Shown here one piece after another: positions 23,201 through 34,837 of a DNA stretch of 64,000 nt; within the stretch, counting starts at the first letter, position 1; the number at the start of each line of letters is the position of its first letter. Position numbers and translations under genes: made by a program. This DNA comes from Delphinapterus leucas. Lineage: Eukaryota; Chordata; Mammalia; Artiodactyla; Monodontidae. The notes beneath the pieces are model-generated. The model saw nothing but the letters and a program-made list of their open reading frames with translations, ran no database searches and was not told the DNA's origin. The stretch is from NCBI RefSeq assembly GCF_002288925.2, contig NW_022098037.1, positions 2,722,402 through 2,786,401 of the forward strand. Reading direction: 5' to 3'.

Positions 23201-24201
23201 TCTGACCTGATCTTTATGATTTCTTTCCTTCTGCTAACTTTGGGGCTTTTTTGTTCTTTCTCTAATTGCTGTAGGTGTAAGTTTGGGTTGTTTATTTGAA
23301 ATGTTTCTTGTTTCTTGAGGTAGGATTGTATTGCTATTAACTTCCCTCTTAGAACTGCTTTTGTTGTATCCCATAGGTTTTGGGTCATCATGTTTTCATT
23401 GTCATTTGTTTTGGGTATTTTTTGATTTCCTCTTTGATTTTTTCAGTGATCTCTTTGTTATTTAGTAGTATACAGTTTAGCCTCTGTGTGTTTGTATTTT
23501 TTACAGCTTTTTTCCTGTAATTGATGTGTAGTCTCATAGTGTTGTGGTCAGAAAAGATACTTGATACATTTTCAATTTTCTTAAATTTACCAAGGCTTGA
23601 TTTTGACCCAAGGTATGATCTATCCTGGAAATGTTACATGAACACTTGAGAAGAAAGTGTATTCTGTTGTTTGTGGATGGTATGTGTGATAAATATCAGT
23701 TAAGTCCATCTTGTTTAATGTATCATTTAAAACTGTGTTTCCTCATTTATTTTCATTTTAGATGATCTGTCCATTGTTTAAAGTGGGGTGTTTAAGTCCC
23801 CTACTATGATTGTGTTACTGTCGATTTCCCCTTTTATGGCTGTTAGCATTTGTCTTATGTACTGAGGTGCTCCTGTGTGGGGTTCATAAATATTTCCAAT
23901 TGTTATATCTTCTTTTTGGATTGATCCCTTGACCATTATGTAATGTCCTTCTCTGTCTCTTGTAATAGACTTTATTTTAAAGTCTATTTTGTCTGATATG
24001 AGAACTGCTACTCCAGCTTTCTTTTGATTTCCATTTGCGTGGAATATCTTCTTCCATCCCCTCACTTTCAGTCTGTATGTGTCCCTAGGTCTGAAGTGGG
24101 TCTGCTGTAGACAGCATATATACGGGTGTTGTTTTTGTATCCATTCAGCCAGTGTATGTCTTTTGGTTGGAGCATTTAATACATTTACATTTAAGGTAGT
24201 T
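20281..24201 (-). pseudogene. L1 ORF2 (copy B), broken
   Basis: ORF2p normally has an N-terminal endonuclease, a reverse transcriptase and a C-terminal cysteine-rich segment. Here the first few residues are lost by truncation. Endonuclease text (GWKKIFHANGNQKKAG) is at 24065-23778, reverse transcriptase with the catalytic FADD motif ([14 protein letters not shown]) at 22244-21672, and C-terminal text ([17 protein letters not shown]) near 21000. Frameshifts and stops separate these pieces, for example around 22247, 22649, 22948 and 23391. No functional product is expected. Confidence 0.88.
21020..21119. other. Assembly gap of exactly 100 N
   Basis: The round length marks a placeholder of unknown size. 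Bases 20966-21017 and 21120-21171 on its two sides are identical (52 bp), which suggests that the contig ends overlap. Confidence 0.98.
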
Positions 24202-24419
24202 ATATAGCTTCATTTTAAAGCTATTTCTTTCCCAAAAGTACCTATCCAGAAATTGGGCAAGAAAAAAATGAAGAAAGAAAGAAAGAGGCAAAAGTAACTC
24301 TTTGCTTGATGCTTCTTATAAGTGTTTTGAGAAAGGCATAGGAAGTGAAGTGATTCACCCTAATGTTGCTACCTTCCTGGGATGTTGAGTTGCCTGATTT
24401 TCAAAAATTCTTTGCTTTT

Positions 24420-24545
24420 TACCACTACCCTCATTCAACAGGCAGGTATGGGTTTAAATGCTGCCTCGATAGCTCTCCTGTTGTGGGTGTTTGGATAAGT
24501 TACTTAACCTTCCAGCTCCCTCCATCTTTTTCTGTTTCTTTTCTT
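24420..24545 (+). repeat. MIR relic
   Basis: GGGTTTAAATGCTGCC and GGATAAGTTACTTAACCTTCC follow MIR order. The preceding 24202-24419 is unassigned. Confidence 0.5.
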
Positions 24546-25335
24546 TCCATTAATTTATATTTTTCTACTCCATGAACTTTGTTTCTTAGAGTTTTTATAG
24601 GAAGAGCAAGTATACCTTTAAACTCATAAATCTTTGAAAAACAGAGTTTAGGACATAAGCATTTGAAGATTATTTTAACTACTTTGAAGCTAAAACCATG
24701 ACACCAAATGAAGTTGCCCATGGAGAGTGTATACTTGCATGTTGAATATACGTTCTGGGAATATAAGTTCTCTATGTGACTCCTCGTTCAGATTTGTTAA
24801 TACCAAGAGAGAGCAGTCCTGACACATAAGAAGCTGCACTCAGTAAAAAATGATGGCTCTTACTCATATTATTTATTGTCCACCTGCTATGTGTAAGGTA
24901 GTAGCAATGCAGCTGGGAACAAAGGTACTAGAACTAGATACAACACAACTAGAGCAACAAAGAAATGCAGCTGTCTCAAGCACGCATACTAGATCCTTAC
25001 TCATCTTTAAAATGCTGACTTTCAAGGCATCTAACTGCCCCTAGTACCTAAGGTCGAGTCTGCAGTGCTATGTCTTGTCGCGATAGCAGTTCTTTAATTA
25101 TCAACCACCAAAAGCACTAAGGTACTTAATCCATTTTTTGTTTATTCGAGCTGCCCTTTCCTTTCCCAATTCCTCATGAATGTTATTGAGCTAAGTAGCA
25201 GTTAGTTGCCCGTTAATATTCTCCAGTTTAAGGTTTCCTTGTACAACTCATCCCTAGCTTTTTAATACTGTTTAAAATGCATCTTAACTTTTAAATTTCT
25301 AATTTATTGAGTTCAAATTATGTCATCACATGAGG
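24546..25335. other. Unassigned stretch
   Basis: No gene or repeat is recognised. Confidence 0.45.
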
Positions 25336-25339
25336 CTAC

Positions 25340-25545
25340 CTCTGTGAAACCTTCCCTGACCTCCCATCAACCCCAGAAAGAGCCAACTGCTCTCTCCATT
25401 ATTCTCTGCCTCTATTGTACTCCTATCATGTGAATGGCATTTAATTATTTAGATGTTGAACTCACAGAGCACTGGAGCTATATATTAATCATCTCTGTTG
25501 CTATCACATAACACAGAGTCTGAACCATAAATTAGTTGAATTGGA
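25340..25545 (+). repeat. L2 3' relic
   Basis: GTGAAACCTTCCCTGACCTCCC, TCTCTGCCTCTATTGTACTCC and CACAGAGTCTGAACCATAAATTAGTTG match the order of the L2 3' end. Confidence 0.55.
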
Positions 25546-26225
25546 CTGAACAAGCACAGAAAAAAACACTGCCAGGAATCTCAGATAGCAATGTATTTCT
25601 GGCCAGTCTGTACCTTGTCTCCAAGCCACCGTATACAATGCCAGGAAGGGAACCAGGTACGTGAAAACTCATTTGGGAAATTCCAGTGAGTATAGTCATA
25701 AATATTAGAAGAGAGGAGACCCTTTTCTTGCTTCTTTTGTTAAACACTTACCAGAAAACGTTAACAGGCAAGAGTTTCGAAGGGTTCACACCAAAGTAGG
25801 AAATTTTCAATATACTTAGTGGCTTGTAAATATTTATCTTTTTAAGCATATCAAGACAGAAGTTGTTGAATCTGAACCTGCTATGAATTTTAACAATATT
25901 TGAAATATTTTATAGCTAATTAGGCAATTTGATATTTGGCTGCTGCCTTGGGGAATGTACAATGACCTATTAACAATTTAACACTAGGCCAATTAGGTAA
26001 AACTTTCAGCTTCCTGGAAATGCCTAAGTATTATAGACATGATATCATGCTTGGGTAACTAGATATTAACCAATGCCCTTCTCACTCCCGCCTAGGAGAG
26101 CTGGATAACTTCCCAAAAACCACAGTTCTGTGGCCCAGCGAGCACTGATAGCCCTCCCCATGTGGCTGAGGGTGATGATGCTGGTAGTGGTGGGGGCGGG
26201 CTTGGGAGTTCGAGGGAGTAAGCTT
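25546..26225. other. Unassigned stretch
   Basis: No gene or repeat is recognised. Confidence 0.45.
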
Positions 26226-26320
26226 ACTTCCTCCTTCATTCTCTCCCTCTCTCCCTGCTCTCTCTTTCTCTCTCTCTCTCTCTCTCACCTGCCCTCACCT
26301 CCCCTCCCCTTCCCTCTGCT
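26226..26320. repeat. Polypyrimidine (CT-rich) tract
   Basis: About 95 bp that is almost all C and T, with a perfect CT run at about 26270-26286. Such mirror-like tracts can form triplex DNA. Confidence 0.85.
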
Positions 26321-26934
26321 GAGCCACCATGTTGCCACATCAGTCTGCATGAAGCCCAGCTCCCTTCTTGGCTTTTTAAAAACTTCACTTGAACTTGAGT
26401 TTAGTAACTTTATTAAAGAATCAGGGAAAGGGGTAAGGGATCAATACAGGATTTGCTCACAGAGGATGCGCAGTTAGCCTTCTTGTTGCTTTCCCCATGC
26501 AATTCATCTTCCTCCAATATATCCTCCAGTATAACTGAGTTTTTCCATTTCCCTCATACAGAAAAGTTCCATCTGCATTCAGGGCTTAATATTTACTGTA
26601 ATGTAGCTTATCAAAGTCTCTTCACAACAAAGATAAAGCTTTTCTTGAAATGAGTTCTAGAGCCAGCAGCTACATTTTTCCATATTGTTATTCCTATGAT
26701 ATTTAAAAAACTAGTTTGTATTGGTTTAGCTTGAAAGTTACAGTAAGTGATTTCTTGTAACTTTGCTTGGTTTGGGGTGAGGCAGAGCTAGGGAGTGACC
26801 TGGACTATAAAAGTTCTGCAACCAGCAATGCTTTTAGCTCTATCCTATCCATTTCAGTGTCCATTTATATTTTAAATGTTCTGGACACAAGAATTGTCAA
26901 GACTTGTGTGATTGTGTAGACTGATGTATGGTAT
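26321..26934. other. Unassigned stretch
   Basis: No gene or repeat is recognised. Confidence 0.45.
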
Positions 26935-27410
26935 ATCAGGGTTCAACCAAAGAAGTATCAATAGAACCAGTAGGAGATGTAGATAGATAGATGATAGATA
27001 GATAGATAGATAGATAGATAGACATATAAAGGGATTTATTACAAAGAATTGGCTTACATGAATGTGGAGGCTGGCTAAGCAAGTCTGAAATCTGTAAGGA
27101 AGGGAAGGTCATGAGCCATCTGGAATTCATAAGCAAGGGCTGAAGCTATTGTCCAAAGACAGAATTTCTTCTGCTTTTGGGAGAAGCCTCAGCCCTGATT
27201 TTTTAAAAAATTTTATTGTAAAATATACATAACAGTTCTACCCATATTATATAGTATGAAATCCTGGATATTTTTGGACTTTAACTAAAGTCAGTTGGTT
27301 AGGAATTTAATTACATCTCTAAAATACCTTCACAGAACCACCTAGATTAGTGTTTGGTGGAATCACTGAGAACTGTAGCCTAACCAAGCTGACATATCAT
27401 AAACTATTAC
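26935..27410. repeat. Old interspersed repeat carrying a GATA microsatellite
   Basis: The landmarks TATCAGGGTTCAACCAAAGAAG, ATTTATTACAAAGAATTGGC and CCAAGCTGACATATCATAAAC match the family seen at 5958-6620 but are more diverged. A short AT-rich insert of L1-like text lies near 27200-27245. Confidence 0.45.
26981..27022. repeat. (GATA)n microsatellite
   Basis: About ten GATA units with one three-base interruption. Probably polymorphic. Confidence 0.95.
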
Positions 27411-27764
27411 AGATGGGTAAACCGAATAAAATGTTTATCAAAGGATGATGGTTAGAATGTATTCAACAAAAATTGTAGTAGTTTAATAATAACAAAAAAA
27501 GGAAGAACTCTCCTTCTACTATATTCAACTGTTCACCAAAGTGTTTTTCCTAAGGAAACATTTAAAAGTACCTTGGCAAATGTACAACTTAAAGAGTTAT
27601 TTTGATTTGTACTGGGAGAAATAATGCTTATTTTTGTTTATTGCATTTTTACTTTTCTACTTGAATTTATAATTATGGCCTAAGAAAGAAAAGTAAATAA
27701 AATTAGCTTGTTTTTTAAATGAACTACTAAGAGTTTTTATAATATAGAACTCATTAAGCCAATA
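27411..27764. other. Unassigned, AT-rich stretch
   Basis: Nothing recognised. Confidence 0.45.
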
Positions 27765-28458
27765 AATTTATTCATTCAACAAATATATAATGTGAAGGGT
27801 AGTATATGGCAGACACTAATCTGGATTCTGTGGATAGAATGGTGAATAAAACAAATGCTGACCAATGCTGCTTTCAAGAATTCTAGTCTAGTCAAGGAGG
27901 AAGAACATATTAAATATTGACACAAATACTTTTCACAAACGTGATAGTTTCTATGAGTCTACATTAAATGGTTCTCTTTTTTTTTGAATTTTATTTTACT
28001 TATTTTTTTATACAGCAGCATCTAATTAGTTATCTATTTTTTACTTATTAGTGTATATATGTCAATCCCGATCTCCCAATTCATCTCACCATCACCACCC
28101 CCACTGCCACTTGCTCCCTTTGGTGTCCATACGTTTGTTCTCTACATCTGTGTCTCTATTTCTGTCCTGCAAACCAGTTCATCTGTACCATTTTTCTAGG
28201 TTCCACATATGTGCATCAATATACGATACATGTTTTTCTCTTTCTGACTTACCTCACTCTGCATGACAGTCTCTAGACCCATCCAGTCTCTACAAATGAC
28301 CCAATTTCGTTCCTTTTTATGGCTGAGTAGTATTCCATTGTATATATATACCACTTCTTCTTTATCCATTCGTCTGTCACTGGGCATTTAGGTTGCTACC
28401 ATGACCTCACTATTGTAAATAGTGCTGCAATGAATATTGGGGTGCATGTGTCTTTTTT

Positions 28459-28659
28459 TTTTTTTTTTTGCTGTACGTGGGCCTCACTGTTGTGGCCTCT
28501 CCCATTGTGGAGCACAGGCTCCGGACGTGCAGGCTCAGCGGCCATGGCTCACGGGCCCAGCCACTCCGCGGCATGTGGGATCTTCCCAGACCAGGGCACG
28601 AACCCATGTCCCCTGCATCAACAGGTGGACTCTCAACCACTGCGCCACCAGGGAAGCCC
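28459..28659 (-). mobile_element. CHR-2-like SINE inserted with target deletion
   Basis: The SINE reads minus-strand from GGGCTTCCCTGGTGGCGCAG to a pure A tail of about 17. Unlike the other copies it has no flanking duplication. Compared with the same L1 region in copy A (7571-7632), about 62 bp of L1 are missing at the junction. Confidence 0.9.
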
Positions 28660-31292
28660 TATTATTAGTTTTTTAGGGAACCTCTATACTGTTCTCCATA
28701 GCGGCTATATCAATTTACATTCCCACCAACAGTGCCAGAGGGTTCCCTTTTCTCCACATCCTCTCCAACATTTGTTGTTTGTAGATTTTCTGATGATGCC
28801 CATTCTAACTGGTGTGAGGTGATACCTCATTGTAGTTTTGATTTGCATTTCTCTAGTAATTAGTGATGTTGAGCAGCTTTTCATGTGCTTCTTGGCCATC
28901 TGTATATCTTCTTTGGAGAAATGTCTATTTAGGTCTTCTGCCCATTTTTGGATTCGGTTGTTTGTTTTTATAATATTGAGCTGCACGAGCTGTTTATATA
29001 TTTTGGAGATTAATCCTGTGTCTGTTGATTCATTTGAAAATATTTTCTCCCATTCTGAGGGTTGGCTTTTCGTCTTGTTTGTAGTTTCTCTTGCTTTGCA
29101 AAAGCTTTTTAAGTTTCATTAGGTCCCATTTGTTTATTTTTTGTTTTTATTTCCATTACTCTTGGAAGTAGATCAAAAAAGATCTTGCTGTGATTTATGT
29201 CAAAAAGTGTTCTTCCTTTGTTTTCCTCTAAGAGTTTTATAGTGTCCGGTGTTACATTTAGGTCTCGAATCCATTTTGAGTTTATTTTTGTGTATAGTGT
29301 TTGGGAGTGTTCTAATTTCATTTACATGCAGCTGTCCAGTTTTCCCAGCACCACTTATTGAAGAGACTGTCTTTTCTCCATATATAGGTATATTCTTGCC
29401 TCCTTTGTCATAGATTAGTTGACCATAGGTGCGTGGGTTTATCTCTGAGCTTTCTATCCTGTTTCATTGATCTATATTTCTGGTTTTGTGCCAGTACCAT
29501 ATTGTCTTGATTACTGTAGCTTTGTACTATAGTCTGAAGACAGGGAGTCTGATTCCTCCAGCTCTGTTTTTTTCCCTCAAGGCTGCTTTGGCCATTCAGA
29601 GTCTTTTGTGTCTCCATACAAATTTTAAGATTTTAGTTCTGTAAAAAATGCCACTGGTAATTTGATAGGGATTTCATTGAATCTATAGATTGCTTTGGGT
29701 AGTATAGACATTTTCACCCTATTGATTCTTCCAGTCCAAGAACATGGTATATCTCTTCGTCTGTTTGTGTCATCTTTGATTTCTTTCATCAGTGTCTTAT
29801 AGTTTTCTGAGTACAGGTCTTTTACCTCCGTAGGTAGGTTTATTCCTAGGTATTTTATTCTTTTTGTTGCAGTGGTAAATGGAAGTGTTTTTTTAATTTC
29901 TCTTTCAGATTTTTCTCATTAGTGTATAGGAATGCAAGAGATTTCTGCACATTAATTTTGTATCCTGAAACTTTACCAGATTTATTGATTAGCTCTAGTA
30001 GTTTTCTGGTGGCATCTTTAGGATTCTCTATGTATAGTATCATGTCATCTGCAAACAGTGACAGTTTTACTTCTTCTTTTCTAATTTGTATTACTTTTAT
30101 TTCTTTTTCTTCTCTGATTGTCATGGCTAGGACTTCCAAAACTATGTTGAATAATAGTGGTGAGAGTGGACATCCTTGTCTTGTTCCTGATCCTAGAGGG
30201 AATGCTTTCAGTTTTTCACCATTGAGAATGCTGTTTGCTGTGGGTTTGTCATATATGGCCTTTATTATGTTGAAGTAGGTTCCCTCTATGCCCACTTTCT
30301 GGAGAGTTTTTTCATAAATGGGTGTTGAATTTTGTCAAAAGCTTTTTCTGCATCGATTGAGATGATCATATGGTGTTTATTCTTCAATTTCTTCATATGG
30401 TTTATCACATTGATTGATTTGTGTATAATGAAGAATCCTTACGTCCTTGGGATAAATCCCACTTGATCATGGTGTATGATCCTTTTAATATATTGTTGCA
30501 TTCTGTTTGCTAGTATTTTGTTGAGGATTTTTGCATCTATATTCCTCAGTGATATTGGTCTGTAATTTTCTTTTTTTGTAGTATCTTTGTCTGGTTTTCG
30601 TATCAGTGTGATGCTGGCCTCATAGAATGAGTTTGGAAGTGTTCTTTCCTCTACAATTTTTGGGAAGAGTTTCAGAAGCATGTGTGTTAGCTCTTCTCTA
30701 AATATTTGATAGAATTCACCTGTGAAGCCATCTGGTCCTGGACTTTTGTTTGTTGGAAGATTTTTAATCACAGTTTTAATTTCATTACTTGTGATTGGTC
30801 TGTTCATATTTCCTATTCCTGGTTCAGTCTTGGAAGGTTATACCTTTCTAAGAATTTGTCCATTTCTTTCAGGTTATCCATTTTATTGGTATAGAGTTGC
30901 TTGTAGTAGTCTCTTAGGATGCTTTGTATTTCTGCGGTGTCTGTTGTAACTTCTTTTTCATTTCTAATTTTATTGATTTAAGTCCTCTCCCTCTTTTTCT
31001 TGATGAGTCCGGCTAAAGGTTTATCAATTTTGTTTATCTTCTCAAAGAACCAGCTTTTAGTTTTTTTGATCTTTGCTATTTTTTTCTTTGTTTCTATTTC
31101 ATTTATTTCTGCTCTGATCTTTATTATTTCTTTCCTTCTGCTAACTTTGGGTTTTGTTTGCTCTTCTTTCTCTAGTTCTTTTAGGTGTAAGGTTAGATTG
31201 TTTATTTGAGATTTTTCTTGTTTCTTGGGGTCGGCTTGTACAGCTATAAACTTCCCTCTTAGAACTGCTTTTGCTGCATCCCATAGGTTTTG

Positions 31293-31654
31293 AAAGCTTT
31301 TCTTTATTTTTTTTTTTAATTTTATTTATTTTTGGCTGCGTTCAGTCTCCATTGCTGCACGTAGGCTTTCTGTAGTTGCGGTGAGTGGGGGCTGTTCTTC
31401 ATTGCGGTGCGCAGGCTTCTTATTGTGGTGGCTTCTCATGTTGCAGAGCACAGGCTCCAGGCGTGTGGGCTTCAGCAGTTGCAGTTTGCGGGCTCAGGAG
31501 TTGTGGCTCATGGGCTCTGGAGTGCAGTCTCAGTAGTTGTGGCACACGGACCCTGTTGCTCCGTGGCATGTGGGATCTTACTGTACCAGGACTTGAACCC
31601 ATGTCCCCTGCATTGGCAGACAGACTCCCAAGCACTGCGCCACCAGGGAAGCCC
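31293..31654 (-). mobile_element. CHR-1-like SINE (long form) within L1 copy C
   Basis: The minus strand carries the long CHR body with its A/T-rich tail at about 31307-31332. A 16-bp duplication with two mismatches (CATCCCATAGGTTTTG at 31277-31292; CATCTCACAGGTTTTG at 31655-31670) flanks it. The L1 sequence is continuous when the insert is removed. Mismatches indicate an older insertion than the CHR-2 copies. Confidence 0.92.
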
Positions 31655-32578
31655 CATCTCACAGGTTTTGGATCATCGTGTGTTCATTGTACTTTGTCTC
31701 TATGTATTTTCTTATTTCCTCTTTGATTTCTTCAGTGATCTCTTGATTATTTAGTAATGTATTGTTTAGCCTCCGTGTATTTGTGTTTTTTTAATGTTTT
31801 TTTCCATGTAACTGATTTCTAATCTCATAGCATGGTGGTCGGAAAAGATGCTTTGTATGATTTCAATTTTCTTAAATTTACTGAGGCTTGATTTGTGACC
31901 CAAGGTGTGATGTATCCTGGAGAATGTTCCATGTGCACTTGAGAAGAATGTGTAATCTGCTGGTTTTGGATGGAATGTCCTATAAATATCAAGTAAATCT
32001 CTCTGCTTTGTTGTGTTATTTAAAGCTTGTGTTTCTTTATTACTTTTCTGTCTGGATGATCTGTTCATTGGTGTAAGTGAGGTGTTGAAGTCCCCCACTA
32101 TTATTGTGTTACTGTCGATTTCCTCTTTTAGAGCTGTTAGCAGTTGCCTTATGTACTGAGGTGCTCCTCTTTTGGGTCCATATATATTTACAATTGTTAT
32201 ATCTTCTTGTTGGATTGATCCTTTGATCATTATGTCTTGTCCTTCCTTGTCTCTTGTAACATTCTTTATTTTAAAGTCTATTTTATCTGATATGACTGTT
32301 GCTACTCCAGCTTTCTTTTGATTTCCATTTGCATGGAATATCTTTTTCCATCCCCTCACTTTAGTCTGTATGTGTCCCTAGGTCTGAAGTGGGTCCCTTG
32401 TAGACAGCATATATATGGGTCTTGTTTTTCTATCCTTTCAGTGAGCCTGTGTCTTTTGGTTGGAACATTTAATCCATTCACATTTAAGGTAGTTTTCAAT
32501 ATTTATGTTCCTATTACCATTTTCTTATTTGTTATGGGCTTGTTTTTGCAGGTCCTTTTTTTCTCCTGTGTTTCCCAC

Positions 32579-33466
32579 TTAGAGAAGTTCCTTTAGCATT
32601 TGTTGTAGAGCTGGTTTGGTGGTGCTGAATTTTCTTAGCTTTTGCTTGTCTGTAAAGCTTTTGATTTCTCTGTCGAATCTGAATGAGATCCTGGCCAGGT
32701 AGAGTAATCTTGGTTGTAGGTTCTTCCCTTTCATGACTTTCAATATATCATGCCACTCCCTTCTGGCTTGCAGGGTTTCTGCTGAATGATTGGCTGTTAA
32801 CCTTATGGGGATTCCCTTGTATGTTATTTGTTGTTTTTCCCCTTGCTGCTTTTGATATTTTTTCTTTGTACTTAATTTTTGATAGTTTGATTAATATGTG
32901 TCTTGGTGTGGTTCTCCTTGGATTTAGCCTGTATGGGACACTCTGCACTTCCTGGACTTGATTGACTATTTTCTTTCCCATATTAGTGAAGTTTTCAACT
33001 ATAATCTCTTCAGGTATTTTCTCAGTCCCTTTCTTTTTATCTTCTTCTTCTGGGACCCCTATAATTTGAATATTTATGTGTTTAATGTCCCAGAGGTCTC
33101 TAAGACTGTCCTCAGTTCTTTTCATTCTTTTTTATTCTGCTCTGCCATAGTTATTTCTACTATTTTATCTTCCAGGTCATGTATGCATTCTTCTGCCTCA
33201 GTTATTCTCCTCTTCATTCCTTCTAGAGAATTTTTAATTTCATTTATTCTGTTGTTCATCATTGTTTGTTTACTCTCTAGTTCTTCTAGGTCCTTGTTAA
33301 ATGTTTCTTGTATTTTCTCCAGTCTGTTTCCAACATTTTGCATCATCTTTACCATCATTACTCTGAATTCTTTTTCAGATAGACTGCCTATTTCCACTTC
33401 GTTTGTTTGGTCTGGTGGGATTTTACCTTGCTCCTTCATCTGCTGTGTATTTCTCTGTGTACTCAT
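32579..33466 (-). pseudogene. L1 ORF1 (copy C), broken
   Basis: ORF1p is the L1 RNA-binding chaperone: an N-terminal coiled coil, an RRM-like domain and a basic C-terminal domain. The frame opens at an ATG at 33464-33466, and heptad-rich text (NKDLEELESKQTMMNNRINEIKN) marks the coiled coil. A stop at 33122-33124 is followed by RRM text (EDSLRDLWD, NIQIIGVPEEE), then the basic NPRRTTPRHILIKL. A frameshift near 32870 breaks the C-terminus. Confidence 0.88.
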
Positions 33467-34837
33467 TTTGCTTAACTTACTGTGTTTGGGGTCTCCGTTT
33501 CACAGGCTGCATGTTCATCATTCCCATTGTTTTGGGGGTCTGCCCCCAGTGGGTAATGTTGGTTCAGTGGTTTGTGTAGGCTTCCTGATGGAGCGGACTG
33601 GTGCCTGTGTTCTGGTGGATGAGGCTGTATCTGGTCTTTCTGGTGGGCAGGACCATGTCCACTGGTGTGTTTTGGGGTGTCTGTGACCTTATTATGATTT
33701 TAGGCAGCCTCTCTGCTAATGGGTGGGGTTGTGTTTCTGTCTTGCTAGTTGTTTGGCATGGGGTGTCCAGCACTGGAGCTTGCTGGTTGTTGAGTGGAGC
33801 TGGGTCTTAGCATTGAGATGGAGATCTCTGGGAGAGCCTTTGCTGTTTGATATTACGTGGAGCTGGGAAGTTTCTGGTGGAGCAATGTCCAGAACTCGGC
33901 TCTCCCACTCAGAAGCACAGGCCTGACACCCGGCCGGAGCACCAAGACCCTGGCAGCCACACGGCTCAGAAGAAAAGGGAGAAAAAAAGAAGGAAATATA
34001 GAAAATAAATAAATAGAAATAAAGTTATTAAAATAAAAAATTTATAAAAAACAAAAAAATTAAAAAGCAATAGAAGAAAAAAGAAAGAAAGAAGAGAGCA
34101 ACCAAACAAAAAACAAATCCACTAATGATAACAAGCGCTAAAAACTTATTTAAAAAAAAAAAAAAAAAAAGGACAGAATCCTAGGACAAATGGTAAAAGC
34201 AAAGCTATACAGACAAAATCACACAAAGAAGCATACACATACACACTCACAAAAAGAGAAAAAGGAAAAAATATATATACATCTCTATATAAAAAAGCAA
34301 AATGGAAGGGAGCAACCAAATCAATAAACAAATCTACCAGTGATAATAAACTCTAAATACTAAGCTACAATAAACATAAAACCAGAAACAAATTAGATGC
34401 AGAAAGCAAACTCCAAGTCTACAGTTGCTCCCAAAGTCCACTGCCTCAATTTTGGAATGATTCGTTGTCTATTCAGGTATTCCACAGATGCAGAGTACAT
34501 CAAGTTGATTGTGGAGATTTAATCCACTGTTCCTGAGGCTGCTGGGAGAAATTTTCCTTTCTCTTCTTTCTTTGTACAGCTCCTGGGGTTCAGCTTTGGA
34601 TTTTGCCCGCCTCTGCCTGTAGGTCACCTGAGGGTGTCTGTTCCTGCCCAGACAGGACGGGGTTAAAGGAGCAGCTGATTAGGGGGCTGTGGTTCACTCA
34701 GGCTGGGGGGAGGGCAGGGTACAGAATGTGGGGTGAGCCTGCGGTGGCAGAGGCCGGCGTGTGACGTTGCAACAGGCTGATGCGCGCCATTTGTTCTCCC
34801 AGGGAAGTTGTCCCTGGATCATGGGACCCTGGCAGTC
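33467..34837 (-). promoter_or_regulatory. L1 copy C 5' UTR (internal promoter region)
   Basis: This 1.37-kb leader precedes ORF1. Its outer 350 bp is GC-rich and has scattered CpGs, and a 400-bp middle block (33965-34400) is strongly A-rich on the plus strand. Within the middle block a 52-bp segment is repeated at 34096-34147 and 34310-34363. L1 5' UTRs act as internal RNA polymerase II promoters; present activity cannot be judged. Confidence 0.7.

Larger units (their letters stand above)
19912..24201 (-). mobile_element. LINE-1, 5'-truncated copy B (3' UTR plus ORF2), with assembly gap
   Basis: The 3' UTR on the plus strand reads ATTGGAGTATAATTGCTTTA, a type different from copies A, C and D but shared with the fragment at 56306-56566. 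The homology to L1 ends at about 24201, roughly a dozen codons inside ORF2. I could not define a confident target-site duplication. A 100-N gap lies inside. Confidence 0.9.
28196..32520 (-). pseudogene. L1 ORF2 (copy C), broken and SINE-interrupted
   Basis: ORF2 encodes the endonuclease and reverse transcriptase that nick target DNA and copy L1 or SINE RNA. Endonuclease text occupies about 32359-31766; a catalytic Asp in the usual YAPN segment is changed (NIYGP), while SDHH is kept near its end. The reverse transcriptase segment at 30295-29855 keeps [10 protein letters not shown] and [13 protein letters not shown]. The C-terminal segment near 28986-28705 has [18 protein letters not shown]. 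Frameshifts, stops and SINEs at 31293-31654 and 28459-28659 abolish function. Confidence 0.9.
27976..34837 (-). mobile_element. Full-length LINE-1, copy C, with two nested SINEs
   Basis: About 6.86 kb bounded by a perfect 14-bp target-site duplication (CATTAAATGGTTCT at 27962-27975 and 34838-34851). In element order on the minus strand: a 1.37-kb 5' UTR (34837-33467), ORF1, ORF2, a short 3' UTR and A-rich tail. Removing the two inserted SINEs leaves about 6.3 kb, a normal full L1 length. The 5' UTR start contains CAAATGGCGCGC at about 34789-34800, only loosely like a YY1 site. Both ORFs are broken. Confidence 0.93.

Noticed and set aside
24202..24260. Target-site duplication for L1 copy B
   Set aside because: A loose similarity (GAGCTAATCTCTTG near 19896 versus AAGCTATTTCTTTC near 24219) has too many differences to claim.
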